Assembly (NCBI GenBank): GCA_001598975.1
Contig: BBXU01001310.1
Location: forward strand, 1 to 39,611
Origin: Parachlorella kessleri
Lineage: Eukaryota > Chlorophyta > Trebouxiophyceae > Chlorellales > Chlorellaceae
Length of the DNA: 39,611 bases
Reading direction: 5' to 3'
Positions 21,201 to 33,200 of the stretch are shown here, piece by piece (within the stretch, counting starts at the first letter, position 1; the number at the start of each line of letters is the position of its first letter). The notes beneath the pieces were generated by a model that saw nothing but the letters and a program-made list of their open reading frames with translations, was not told where the DNA came from and ran no database searches. Position numbers and translations under genes: made by a program.

Positions 21201-24200
21201 TGGGGTGTCTGTCCTCTATCAAGGTTGTACCCAGCGCTGTGGGGCGGATCGCGGCAGGACGAGGCAGTGGCAGCTGTTGGCTTTAGGACTTGACCAAGTG
21301 GCACTTGGGTTCCGTGGTGTGCAAGCATAGGTGCATCCTAGTTGGCTGCACTCATGGGGGAACTCACAGCAGCAGGGCTGGGTGGCGGTGTGGTGTCAGA
21401 TGATTGCGCATGACGACTGCTGCTGTGTACTAGCTTGCTGTTGGTCTTCACTTCTTGGAAGTAGCTACTGCAAGAAGCAGCACCACCGCTTCCCTTGGTG
21501 CTGTGCCCGCTATGCCTGCAGAGCACACAGCTCGCGGGAGACGACATTGAGGGGCTGCCTGAAGTCATGTCGGCCATCAAGTGGCAGCTGCCAGCAATGC
21601 CCCCGGTGTGTCCCAAGCATTCATCGGAAATGGAGAAGAAGGTTTTATTAATTTAAGAAAAGCTCGTTTCATCTTGATGTATTTTATTACCGTCCCATCG
21701 TTGCTACACGTGCCTCACTACACCGGTGGAGCCAGCGTGGCAACCAGCGCAGGGGCCTCTGCTCTGGGTCCCCACAGCTACCACATCTCCAGCCGCTTGC
21801 TACACACCCCCGCCTAGAAACAGAGCCTGCATATGCATGCTTGGGCAGTGTTAGAACCCTGCACCATGCTGCCCTGCGCTGCAGGGGCTTGAGCCGGGCT
21901 ATGACCCGCCTTTTGTTGCTAAGATCGAGCTGGTGCGGGACCCACTGGTGTTGGCGCTAGATGAAGACTTGGAAAGTGAGCTGAGTGTCATGGCTTACAA
22001 TAGATAAATGCGGCGGCATAGGGAGCCCTACAAGGATAACTCCCGCCTTGCTTGGTCACCACAGGCGAGAGTGCCCAGCGGCGGTTCTTGGCAGGAGTTG
22101 CACCTTCTGCGTAGGTGGGACCCTTCAGGGCACAACGCCTGCCCGCCTTTGCAATGCCTCTTTGGTGCAGCCTGGGGCGACAGCGAGTCCTCCCTTGAAG
22201 CGAGGCTGGTGGCTACGCTCGGCTTAGAGGGCGAGCACAGCCAGGCTGGCAGCAGCGAGGAGCCGACAGATGCAGACAGGCAAGGACAGTTGCGCTGTGA
22301 TTGCGCTACTCGTTGTCATGCTCTGCCACGGAGCCCACTGCTCTTTGTGCGCCCAAGCTGGTGAAGGTGCTTGCGGATGGAGCGACAGTGTTTGGGGGTA
22401 GGCCGCAGGTGGTCACATATCGCCATACCCTGCTACGGTGCCGCTGTTTCTTGTGCCCTCGAAGCTGGTGAAACACCTTGATGAGGAAGCTCGATACTGG
22501 GTTGGCAGCGTGTTGTAAGTGTCCGTGAAGCAGCTGGGCTTGCACACTGGTACGATGGGGCCTTACTGGTGATAGGAGTGCGTTATGGCTCTGCGGTGGC
22601 GAGTCTGGTCTAGTCTAGTCTAGTGTAGTCTAGTCTAGTCTAGTCTAACAGTGTTCCGCCACCTGGCCATGCTGCCGTGAGTCGCTCAAGTGGGGCCAAC
22701 AAACCGGTGGCTACAGCTGTCCAATGCCAGCAGGTTGCGTCCGCAGGTGTCTCGCCTGGCCTCACTCAGGGTATCAGATACCGTCGCCGCGTCAGGCAGC
22801 TTTCCTGGCAGCCAGCAGCTGACGTGCCTCCCTATGAGGGTGCCTTCTCTAAGGGGAAAAACCTGGCCGTTTGTCTGTCCCTGTCACGCAGTGGGCCGGC
22901 TGCAGGCTCACAGCACGGTGGAGGCAGCGAGAATGGCGCCGCAAGCAGCAGCGGAGGGGAGGAGCACTTTGGTTTGGCAGAGGTGCTCTGGACTCTGCTT
23001 GAGGGCATGCACCTAGCAGGTAGGCGCGGCCCTACTGCTCTTGGGGTTGTATGGCTGGAACGAGAGTCACTGTAACCTCACGTGTGTGACTTGGGGCTCG
23101 ACAGCAAGCGAGGGTCGGCGGCGTCATGGGCGGCTGTGGTAGGTTAAGTTTCCAAACAGATGAATGCTTTCTTCCTTTCTTTCTTTCAAGGAAAAAAGGT
23201 TGCTGGGGCAGGGCGCAACGTGGCAAAGGCCCCACAGCACACAGGCGCCCCATGTCAACAACACAGGCGACCCGTGTCATGACTATACTACTGGATCCTG
23301 GTGCCTTCGGGCAACTTACGTGCCCTGAGCGTGTTCTGCTGCTGCTTCCTACCTTGCTTCTTCTCAGCTTTGGCTTCTCTGCTTTAGATGTTGGTTGAGA
23401 CATTGCATGTGGCAAGAAGCTCACTCTGCAGCAGGGCGGGTAGCACGTCCCTAGGGGGCAGTTCACGTGGGTATGATGCGCTCACTTTAATGTGTGACTC
23501 GCTTGCTGCTGTGCTGGGGCGGCAGGGGCGGTCGCACCAGCAGCCCACCCTTCGGCTGCAACAGCGCCCTGCGACACTTTGTCAGCTCAAGGCTCAGAGT
23601 GGGCAACCACTCTCCCGGGGGACATGGATCCGGCGGAGGCGCAGGCAAGTGGCGGTGGGTGGGCCCCCCCCAGGCTGGAGGCTCGTGCTGGCAATTTCGG
23701 TGCCGCATCTCATGGGCGGGGGATGCAGAGCCACTCACACATGGCATGTTTTCTGCGAGTTGGCTAGCGCTTGTGCTTGCCAAGCGCCAGCGGCAGCCTG
23801 GAACATGGTGCTGCCCTGAGCGCTGTGCTGAGCAAGCACGCTGCGGATGCTGTGACCTGGCGTTATTCTTTCCTTCCTGGGTCAGATGAGGCTGAGAGAC
23901 TCACATTCTCGTCCCACCTAGTGACCCCCTGCTGACCGTGACGCGCTTTGAAGTGTCGCACGCTTGCTTCGTAACTATGAGCACCGTCCCCCCACAGCAG
24001 GGAACCAGAAAGGTGGAACCTTGCCAAGGGGCTCTTGAGTGTCTGTGCCCCTGTCCAGTCCTCTTGGCGTCTCTTGGCAGTCACTTACTGCCACCCTTGC
24101 TGCAGGAGACCCTTGCTTGCCTCACCGCCCAGGGCCACATTTGGTCTCTGCTGGGCCAGCCGGATGATGCGAAGGACCACAGCACGGGTGCTGCGACGAG

Positions 24201-27200
24201 GGAGCAGGTGCTGGAGTGGGTGCTGGAGAGTGCGCAGCCGGCACAGCATGCACAGCAGGAGGACGTGGGGGATCTCGTCGGCTCCGTCCTGGTGAGAGGT
24301 CCATGTTCCCAGAGGGCGTGGGAGGGCGTGTAGGGCTTCCCGGGAGGTGGATGATGTGTGCCAGGCTGCGCAAGGGGAGCTCCTAGGCTGCTGAGGGTTG
24401 GACAAAGCACCGCACAACCGCTGCCCAATACACGTTGTTTGGCAAAGCAGTGCCAAAGACATGGATGGGCCATAGTCATCACAGCCACACCCCTAAAGCA
24501 ATTGAGGGGCAGGAAGCTGTTGTCTGTAATGGCACATCACTATGAGCTGGACATGGCAGTCGAAGCAGGCCAGGTTTTATTGTGGTGGGGATGCAGAGTT
24601 GGGCTGCCAGTGCCACTGTGCGTGTTGTAAAGAACAAGGGGGGTTGGAGAGGGGGCCCAAGCGGGGTGGCGGATAGGTGTTCTGGGCTTTGGGGCTTGTC
24701 TGCTCACGATGGGGGGCTGGCGCTGCTACTGGTTGCTTGGGTGCCAAATTAAGTGCCCCGCTGGAGCTCGTTTGCGGGTATCTGCAGGGGCCTGAGGCTG
24801 GCATGCGCGTCCAGTCAGCGTGGGAGCAGGTGCAGCAGCTGTATGACAGGCTGGACAGCACCGACAGCAGGGGCCCAGCAGGGGCGCTGGCGCTCTGTGC
24901 TGAGGTGCTGGTTGCCATGGCGCCGGTTGAGCTTCCAAGGGACAACACTGAGGAACCTCGAGAAACACTCCAGGAAGCCATACACGCAGTGAGTGCATAC
25001 ATAGCGCATTTGGGGTTTTCCTTGGGTTGTGTTTCTCTGTGCACTGATATCTGTGTGGTCATCTGGTGGTCTGGCAACGACGACCACTTGCTAGGTTTGC
25101 TGTCTACTGCTCATTCATCCTGTGGCATGGAACCAAGCGGTCTGGGAAACTTATATTGTGAAGTACCGCGTTGCTCGGGCATCAACCTGAGCAAGTACTT
25201 GCAAATGGGTGACTAAACAATAAGCATTTGCCTTGCAGGGGAAGAAGGAGGTGTGTGCCAGGTTGCTCTGCAAGGTGCAGCTGCTGCAAGAGCGAGGCCG
25301 GCTGACCAAGACGGTGCAGACGGCAGTGGGAGACTTCATCAGACTCAGCCTCCGGTGGGTTGCTGGATCGCTCCCATGAACCTTTGGTGGGAGTGGTGGG
25401 TGGTCTGAATCGATCCCGTGAATGCTTTGTGTGGCGGTGGACGAGTATTCCAGGCTGCCAGGCTGGCCCTGGTGTGGGTGGTGCATCGCCTGTACCTGCC
25501 TCAGCCTTTGGTGGGTTGCTGGATCGCTCCCATGAAGTGGCAGTGGAGGTCTGTGCCAAGCTGCCAGGCTGACCCTGCACTGCGTGGGTGGCTTCCTCGC
25601 GTTGTTACCTTGCCCTAGCGGATGCCGTCACCTCTGCGGCAAGCGCTGTGGGGCAATTGAGGGAGGCCACACCTGCATGCTCTGCCCAGCTGCTGGGGAA
25701 GGCTGCTACGAGTGGCGGCACACCCGCAAGTGCACAGCTCTGTGGGTGGTGTGCGCGGCACGTGGGTGGTGGCGTGCGTCGACTACAGCATGGGGGCGCG
25801 CTTGTCTCGAGAGCTGCCTGGCGCCAACTGCGGCCTTGCTTTATAGAAGTGTATAAACGTTTTCAAAACACTTGTGGGCCTGCTCAATGTGGCTGCCTGC
25901 CCTGCCGCAGGGGCGCAAGGGAATATGCCGAGGAGATGCTAGGGGTGCTGAAGGGAATGCAGCAGGAGGCGCACACACTGCTGCAGGTTGGTGGGTAATT
26001 GTGGCTGGGTGCAAAGCAGGGGTGGGAGGGCTGGTGGGTTGCTGTGTGCCAAGCATCCCCATGCCTTACTTGCAGTGCAGCTGGTGAGGCAGTGGTCATG
26101 GTATGTGGGAGGGGTGGGTGACTAGGAATCGCAGTATAGTGTATGATGGGCACAGTCGTCGCACCTCCATTGAACATGTGTGCTGCAGCCTCGGCGCACG
26201 CTGTTCCACAACCAACCCAGGGCCACATACATGGTCGGCGCGGTCTAGCTGCTGATAATAGAGGAGATTTTGCACGCAGTCCTGTCCATGGCTGCTGCAA
26301 GCCTTCCAACTTCCTGCTGCTGTTGGTGCCGTTTCCATTACTACCTCTTCTAACCCCCGACCACCGGCCTACTTCTACCGCATCGGCCTGTGCAGGCCAC
26401 ATATTCCGTGCTTCTGGAAAGTGTGGCCCAGCAAACGGGCTGCGACCCTACCGACACAGATAAAGCACTCTGTCATGAGGCTGCCTTACTGGACTGCGGT
26501 GAGTTCACCCAGCAAAGCATGCAGCAATGGCAGTGCCAGACAGTGGTGAGATCATAGGCAGGAGCCCTAGCCTTGTGCAGAGCCAGTAGGCTTGGCAGTG
26601 CCTCTTGGGATTGCTTCTAGTTGCATCGCCCCCTGGCCAAACTGAACAGGTGACCTTGCCGGCATGAACCAAGCCGTTTCCCTTCTGGTTTGTGCGTTGA
26701 CGGGAAGCGGTGCGATGCCGTGGCACAGCACGTGCAGCATGGGGTTGGCATGTAGGCGCGGCTGCAGGGCCAAGGCCAGGCCGTGGGTCCCCTAGCGAAA
26801 GCCATCTGTGTGCCCCACAAGTCACAGCACGCCTAGCGCCCTGAACCAGGCTGAGTGCACTCGGGCACTTGTGTGCTGCTCCGTGCAGCCAAAAGTGAGG
26901 TCGTCAGGGAGCTCAACACCACCGAGAGGGTGGCGCTGGCTCTGGAGCAACGGCTAAGGGCACCCTTCAGCGCGGGTAGGTGCCCTGGTGGCAATGACGC
27001 TCTGCTAGATTTGGAGGCAGGAAAGATGAGTGGACTGCCTGCGTTCACGCCCGCTGGGCTTATGGGGTTGCCCCTGGTGCCCCTGCAGGGCTCCTGGGAT
27101 TGACTGGCTGGATACCGCTCACAGCCCTGTATCAGCTGGATGCCTTCTTCTCCATCATCATCGCCATGTCATTCTCGGGTCCTATGGATCTGATGCCCGG

Positions 27201-30200
27201 TATCACGGTGCGTGCATGGTGTGAGCCTGCGGGGGTGCACAGCAGTGGACTGGTGTGATGCAACTGGTGTGGTGGCTGCTGGCGAAAGGGGGCAGGCAAG
27301 AGGTCTGTGCTCCACAGCCACAAGGGTTTGGGGATGGCTCACCCTCTCACCTGCTGTCTTTGTCCTGCCAAGGCATGGTGCATGTCTTTCACAAGGAAAG
27401 GACCACGGCATTGGCCGAACAGGGTGAGTAACTAGCCAGTAGGGACCCCTACGAATGAGTTAATTTAGCTTGGTGACCCCTACAAGCACGACTTTCTCTA
27501 CTGGCGGGATAGAATCAGATTCCCAAGTGGGATTTGGCCCCGCAGGAGCATGTGCTTGCCCGGCAGACTCTGGCAGACTGGGTGCCGCGGCCTGCCGGCA
27601 GCACCGGGGACATGGACAGAGCTGCAGCAGTGCAGGCCCTGGGCTTGGAAATGCACGAGCTTGCGGCCAGGCAGCCTGAGAAGGAGCCGAGGGAGCGGCT
27701 GCGGTGGACGGACGTCGCGGCTGGGACGGCCGAGGATATTCCCCTAGGGGATATTCCGCGCGGCGCGGCGGGCGCCGCTGAGCCAGGGGGTCTGGAGCTG
27801 ACGAAGGCCGGGGCTGAGATGCTGCTGTTTGGGGTGGAGGCCATGCTGGCACGCTGGGCGGACGCTGAGCATGCACAGCAGGGGCAGCAGGCGGAGCAGG
27901 GCCAGCAGGCGGAGCAGGTGTGAAGGCTGGCTTGCCCTCCTCGCAGGCTGGTGTTACTCCTGCCACTCTCTATGCATGGCTGGTGCTGATAGCTCTCTGC
28001 TTACACCGTAGCAAGCAGGCGGCACTCCTGCGAGGTTTTTGTAGGGTGCCGGGTGCCTTCCTGACCAACACCTGTACCGCGCTGTGCACATGCACGGTTT
28101 CAGGAGCAGACTGGCTCCTCCATCCTTGCTTCCGTGTAGGCCTAGATTTGAGATGGAAATGCGAGTGACAGGAAGGGGTCAGACAGCAGTCAGACAGCAG
28201 TGTGGCGGGTGCCAGCTGCGTTAACAAGCAGGCATCCAGAGAGGGGGGAAACAAGCTGCAAGTGTAGAGGCTTACGTGCGCTTGCTGGGCTTCCCCCTAC
28301 TCATTGGAGCGGCAGGCAGCAGTGGGCATCTCACATGCTGGGGCTGTTGTTTGCTCCTGCAGGCCCTGGAGGCCCTGGAGGTGACGGACGCTGCGCTGCG
28401 GGAGTGCTGTGCACGCTTTGCCTGCCTGGCTCAGAATCTCGACCCCGCTGAGCTGCCAGGGGAGGAGCAGCTACTGGCACAGCTGACGCAGGCATGGTGC
28501 TGGCAGGGGGATGAGTTGTTCTGTAGCTGCTGCTGCATTGGGACCGGCCGATTTGGCCCCCCTTGGTCGTCTGCTTGAGGATGCTCGTCCACCCTGCTGC
28601 TTTGTGCTGCTTTGGGGGGAGGGGGCCCGGGGGCGGGAAAAGAGGGGGGGGGGGGGCGACCTGTGGTTGCCGGGGTGAACAGGACGTTTTATTTGAAGCG
28701 CAAGGGCCTGGCATTGGTCATGCGCAACCACAGCAAACCTAGCCATGAGCACTGCCTGATGCAGCGGCGCCATTGCCCTGCACTGGCGCCTGCTGTTGGG
28801 GAGCTGCCTGCGCTCCCGCCAAGCCTCCTGGCCTGGAAGTTGATGGCATCCACTGTTGCACTCTTGAGGCCTGGGCGTTTATTCATTTATTGATTTATTT
28901 ATTCATTGATCAAGTTATTCGCGCACTCCCTTGGCTGCTGCAGCGAAGCGGGGCCGGGCGCCGGAAAGCCGCTCGCCCCGCGGCCCCACAGGCCTCCGCT
29001 GGCCTTGCCGGCACAGCGGCGCAGCACGTGCGGGAGTTTGCTTCAGCGGCCGCAGCGCTTGCAGCGGAGCAGGAGGAGGCGGGGCGGCCCTTGCTCATGG
29101 TGCCAGCGGGGCTGAGCCCTGCCTGCCCCCCAGTGCTGAACAGGGAGTGCCTGGACATGCTGGTGGGGTCCATACGGCTGGGAGCCGCGATGGTAAGGCC
29201 TTCCCTTCCGGGGGTACAGGCACAAGCCGTGGGCGTAGCATGCTGTGCATGTCCTCTTCCTGGGGCACCGTCCTGGGTGTGGTGCATGTGGGTATCGCCG
29301 AGCCCATGCTGTGCTTTGCCATGCCTGGCGTTGCGCCGAGCTGCTTTGAGGCAACCCCTGCGCAGGTGCGGACAGGGTGGCTGGTGCGGCAGCCGGTGAC
29401 ATGAAGTCCATGCCCTGCTGCACTGTGCTGTGCTGTGCTACAGGTGCATGCCCACCACGTGGCTGGGGAGCTACTGGGGGAAAGCCTCAGATCCTTGGAG
29501 GCACTCAAGAGCGATCTGCAACCAGCTCTGCAGTTCTTTGAAGAGGTGGTTGCAAACCTTGGCAATCCTTACATACCTACATGTGTAACCCTTGAGTGTC
29601 TGCCACCAGGGGGGGGAGTCGACTGGGGCCGCCGCGTGCTGGTGTATCATGATAATATGTATTTCATGCGGTTCGTGCTGTCTGGCTTTTGTGGCGGGCA
29701 GGAGCACCTGAATGGCAGAGGCAAGCCAAGTGTGTGTGGTTGGGTAACCTGTGCACGGGTGATGCAGCAGTAGCTGCGGGCCTGGAGTGACGACCATTTA
29801 CCCACCATGACAGGGGGGGTTTCCCGCAAATGGCTGTGTCGGTTTGATGCAGGCATATGCGCGAGGGATGCCGCGGAACCTCCATGCCCACGGCACTCGG
29901 CACCCCACCTCACCCCCGTTGAAGTGTCTGTACCTGCCACTGCACCATGTCCCGCCGGAGTTGAACCCCCCCGGAGGCTGAGGTGGAACCCCTTGCTGAC
30001 TCCCTCCTGCTGGGGGTCCCCTGCTGGCACACTGCAGGGCGGCCTGGGCTCTGCTAGGGGCGACCTGGAGGGCCTGGGTGCGGCTGCCAGGAGGGCCCCT
30101 CAAGTGGCTGCCAGGGCAGTGGCGGCCCAAGCTGCTGTCATGGCGCTTATGGCGTGTATGAAGAAGGCAGCAGCGGAGGGCATTGCAGAGGCGAGTAGGC

Positions 30201-33200
30201 AGGGGGAGTGTACTTCTTAATCGGGGTGGCTGGCCGTGCGAACAGAGTGACAGGGGACCTGTAGTGACAGAGGCGGCGCAGGTATGGTCTGGGGCTTGCC
30301 TGAGTTCATGAGGGTATTGCAGGGGTGAGTAGGCAGGGACGGTGCTTGCTCTTCTAGGCTGTGCTGCCATAATGGATGCGGGGGGCCATAATGGATGCGG
30401 GGGGCAGTAGCGGCACAAATTTTAAAGCCTTACCCCCAGGGGGAGCGCGTCACCCAGTGGACTGTTCTGAACTGAATGAGCCATGACAGTCTCAAACAGG
30501 GTGCACGTGTTACTAGGCCCCCCTCATGTGGCTTGCCATGACCACTGTGACGGTGGCACAGCAATGTGGGGCTTGCTCGTAAGCTGCCCACTTCCTTGGA
30601 CACCTGCACGTGATTGGCGCTGGCCGTTCAATTTAAGACAGCCCCCTTGGTGATGTACTTTGTTCTTTATTAGAAAACTGGATCCACGCTGCGCTGTGGT
30701 GCATGAAATCCCGTGGCCTCTCTCTTGCAGGATGCAAAGGGTTTGCTGCCACACTACCACGCGGCCCTGGAAGACAGCGAGGCTTCTTTTGACAGCAGTG
30801 AATGGGAGAAGCTTGGCATGGCGAAGAAGGAGTCAGCATTTGTCAGGGAGCATGCGCAGCAGGCAGCGCAGCAAGCGCAGGAGGTGGTCTCCACAGTGCT
30901 GGGCCTGATAGGTTGGTTAAGTTTGCAATGCATTGCAATTCTGCACCCTGCGGACCGCCCTGGTGATATATGTATGGTGCCTTGCGACGAGCAGCACCCA
31001 AGCCCTGGTGATATATGTATGGTGCCTTGCGACGAGCAGCACCCAAGCCCTGGTGATGTATGTATGGTGCCTTGCGACGAGCAGCACCCAAGCCCTGCCC
31101 CGCACCCGCCCGCCCCCCAGCATGCGGCTGGGCATTCGAACCCACGAGCGAGGATGGTCGTGGCTGGTCCCTGCCTATGTCCCGGCTAGGCTGGATGTAC
31201 TCTCACCCACTGCTGCCCTGCTCATCCCAGGTCCACCCGGGTCGCCTCTCCAAACATTCAACCATCCCCAACCGCAGCAGCGCCCCAGCTGAGAGGGACC
31301 GTCGGTTGCGTCCCCATGCGCCTGCTTGTTGGGCTCTGCCCCTGCCTTGCAGGGAAGCCGCCCAGGCCACTTGAGCTCCTAGACCTCCTCCCAGCAAGCG
31401 ACAGAGAGTTACTAAGGGGTTTGGAGGTGGCAGTTACCACGCTCCAAGGCACCCTTGAAGAGGCAGCCCGGGCAGGCGCTGGGAACGGCTTGACTGCAGC
31501 TGTCAATGATATTATGTGAGTCGTGCTGAGAGGCCGGACCTTGCGAGGGGCGAGAGGGTGCTTGCAGGGTCGATCGCTGGGGTTGCTGATGGCCCACCCT
31601 CCCTATGATGCTTGATATATGAGTGAGCTGCTGCCCAGAGACGGACAACTTTACAGGATCGGAGAGTGCAGCCCTGCATATCTCTCGCACGTGTGTATTC
31701 TGCCCTGCCAACCCTTGCTTGGCTAGCTGTGCGTGCTATGCTTGGCAGCCTGCTACACCTAGCACAGCCAGCCCCCTCATGCGTCTGCCCTGCCCTGCAC
31801 CACCAACGCTGCTAGCCGCTGAGTCAGCACGGCCGCCCAGAGCGTGCACAGCAGCCGCTGCCCACGCTGTGCCTGCTGCAGGGTGGGTGTGGAGGGCGCC
31901 TGCCGACAGCTGGCTCTCCTGCTAAGGGAGGCGGTGCGTTGGATCCACAGCCACATGGTACGCATAGAACAGGAGCACCGGCTAGTGGCCCTCCGCAGGG
32001 ATGCCTGCTATCTCCACACCTTGGTGGTCCTAGGGTAAGTTTCGTCCGCGCTCCTGCCATTCAGTTGTTAAGTATCGGCCTGCACGTGCTTCCCCCTGCA
32101 AGGCCCTGGGCAGGAGTCTGTAGCGGCGTGGGTGCAGGGCTGGAGTCTGCTGGCGCCTGCCTTCTGCACCCCTGCCCAAATGACTCTGTGCGTAGCTAGT
32201 TCTGGGTGGTCGTCCCAGGCTTGAGTGGCTTGGCGTGACTGCCGCACCGACGGTTTGACTGTGGCCCTGGCAGACGGACAGTGGCAAGTCCTCATTGATT
32301 GCACAGCAGCCGGCCGATCTGGCGGGTGTGACACGTTTTCCTGTGTTGCAGTGCGCTCGGTGTGTTGCGGTCGAATGGCTCTGCTGATATAGCAAGCGGC
32401 TGTCTGTACTGAGTGTCATCCATGCCGTGCTGCGCTGTGCTGTGTGCTCAGGAAGCTGCGGGAAGCGTGCCTGGTGGCCCCCGCCAACGCTGTGCTGGGG
32501 TTCATGCTGCGCCACGCTTTGCCACCCACCTGGGAGAAGCGCCTGGCTGAGATGGGCGGTGAGTCACCGGTGCCGTCACAGGTAGTCATCAAACTGTCCC
32601 TGTCCCATGGCAGTTGAGCAGCAGTGGGGGGGGGCGTTGCAGGGAGGGACGTGGAGTGCAGTGTGGGCCCCTTTGTGAAGCTTTATGATCACCCTCAGTT
32701 CAGGCGACCAACCATCGTTGAGAGCCTTGATAGTTAGGGGCTTGATGTGTGTCACATGCACACGCCATCTGTGAACTCTCAAGGTTGCGTAGACGGTGCC
32801 TCCCACGGGGCTAAGGTGTCCTCAGGATTTGGGCGAGTCGGGGGACGCGGCTGTGACCTGAGGCAGCAGGGTGGAGGGTAGCTTCAAGGTTGGTCGAGGT
32901 GGTATAAGTATACTGTGTCTTAGGGACACTCCAGGGCCCCGTGCAAGGCATGGAGGCCCCCCTTCTCGATACCTCCTCTGTCTCGCCTGTGTCTCGGAAG
33001 CAGAGGAGGAAGTCTTCTCGGTACCTCTTCTGTTTCGTCTGTGTCTCCTGAAGCAAAGGATAAAGCCAATACCTCGTCTGTCTCTTCTGTGCCTCCAAAG
33101 CAGAGGAGGAAGCCAAGGCCCAGTCCCAAGCGCAGAAGCAGGCCCGGGCGGCACAGGCGCAGGCAGCCCAGGAGGCCCTGCTCCAAGAGGAGGAGGCCGC

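Noticed and set aside
22065..22110. Possible exon ESAQRRFLAGVAPSA in gene B
   Set aside because: It enters in phase but leaves in phase 2, which does not fit 22171-22279, and it runs into a stop. Direct joining of 21975 to 22171 is phase-correct.
29852..29975. Open segment LKCLYLPLHHVPPEL after a good acceptor in gene B
   Set aside because: It ends in a stop with no convincing phase-0 donor. Joining 29545 to 30038 directly is in phase, so it was left out of the model.
30961..31095. CRISPR-like regularly spaced repeats
   Set aside because: The copies are head-to-tail without unique spacers and lie inside a eukaryotic gene; this is a minisatellite.
31125..31190. tRNA-like T-loop and D-arm (minus strand, GGGTTCGAAT and GCCT...AGGC)
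   Set aside because: Acceptor and anticodon stems do not form, so it is not called as a tRNA gene.
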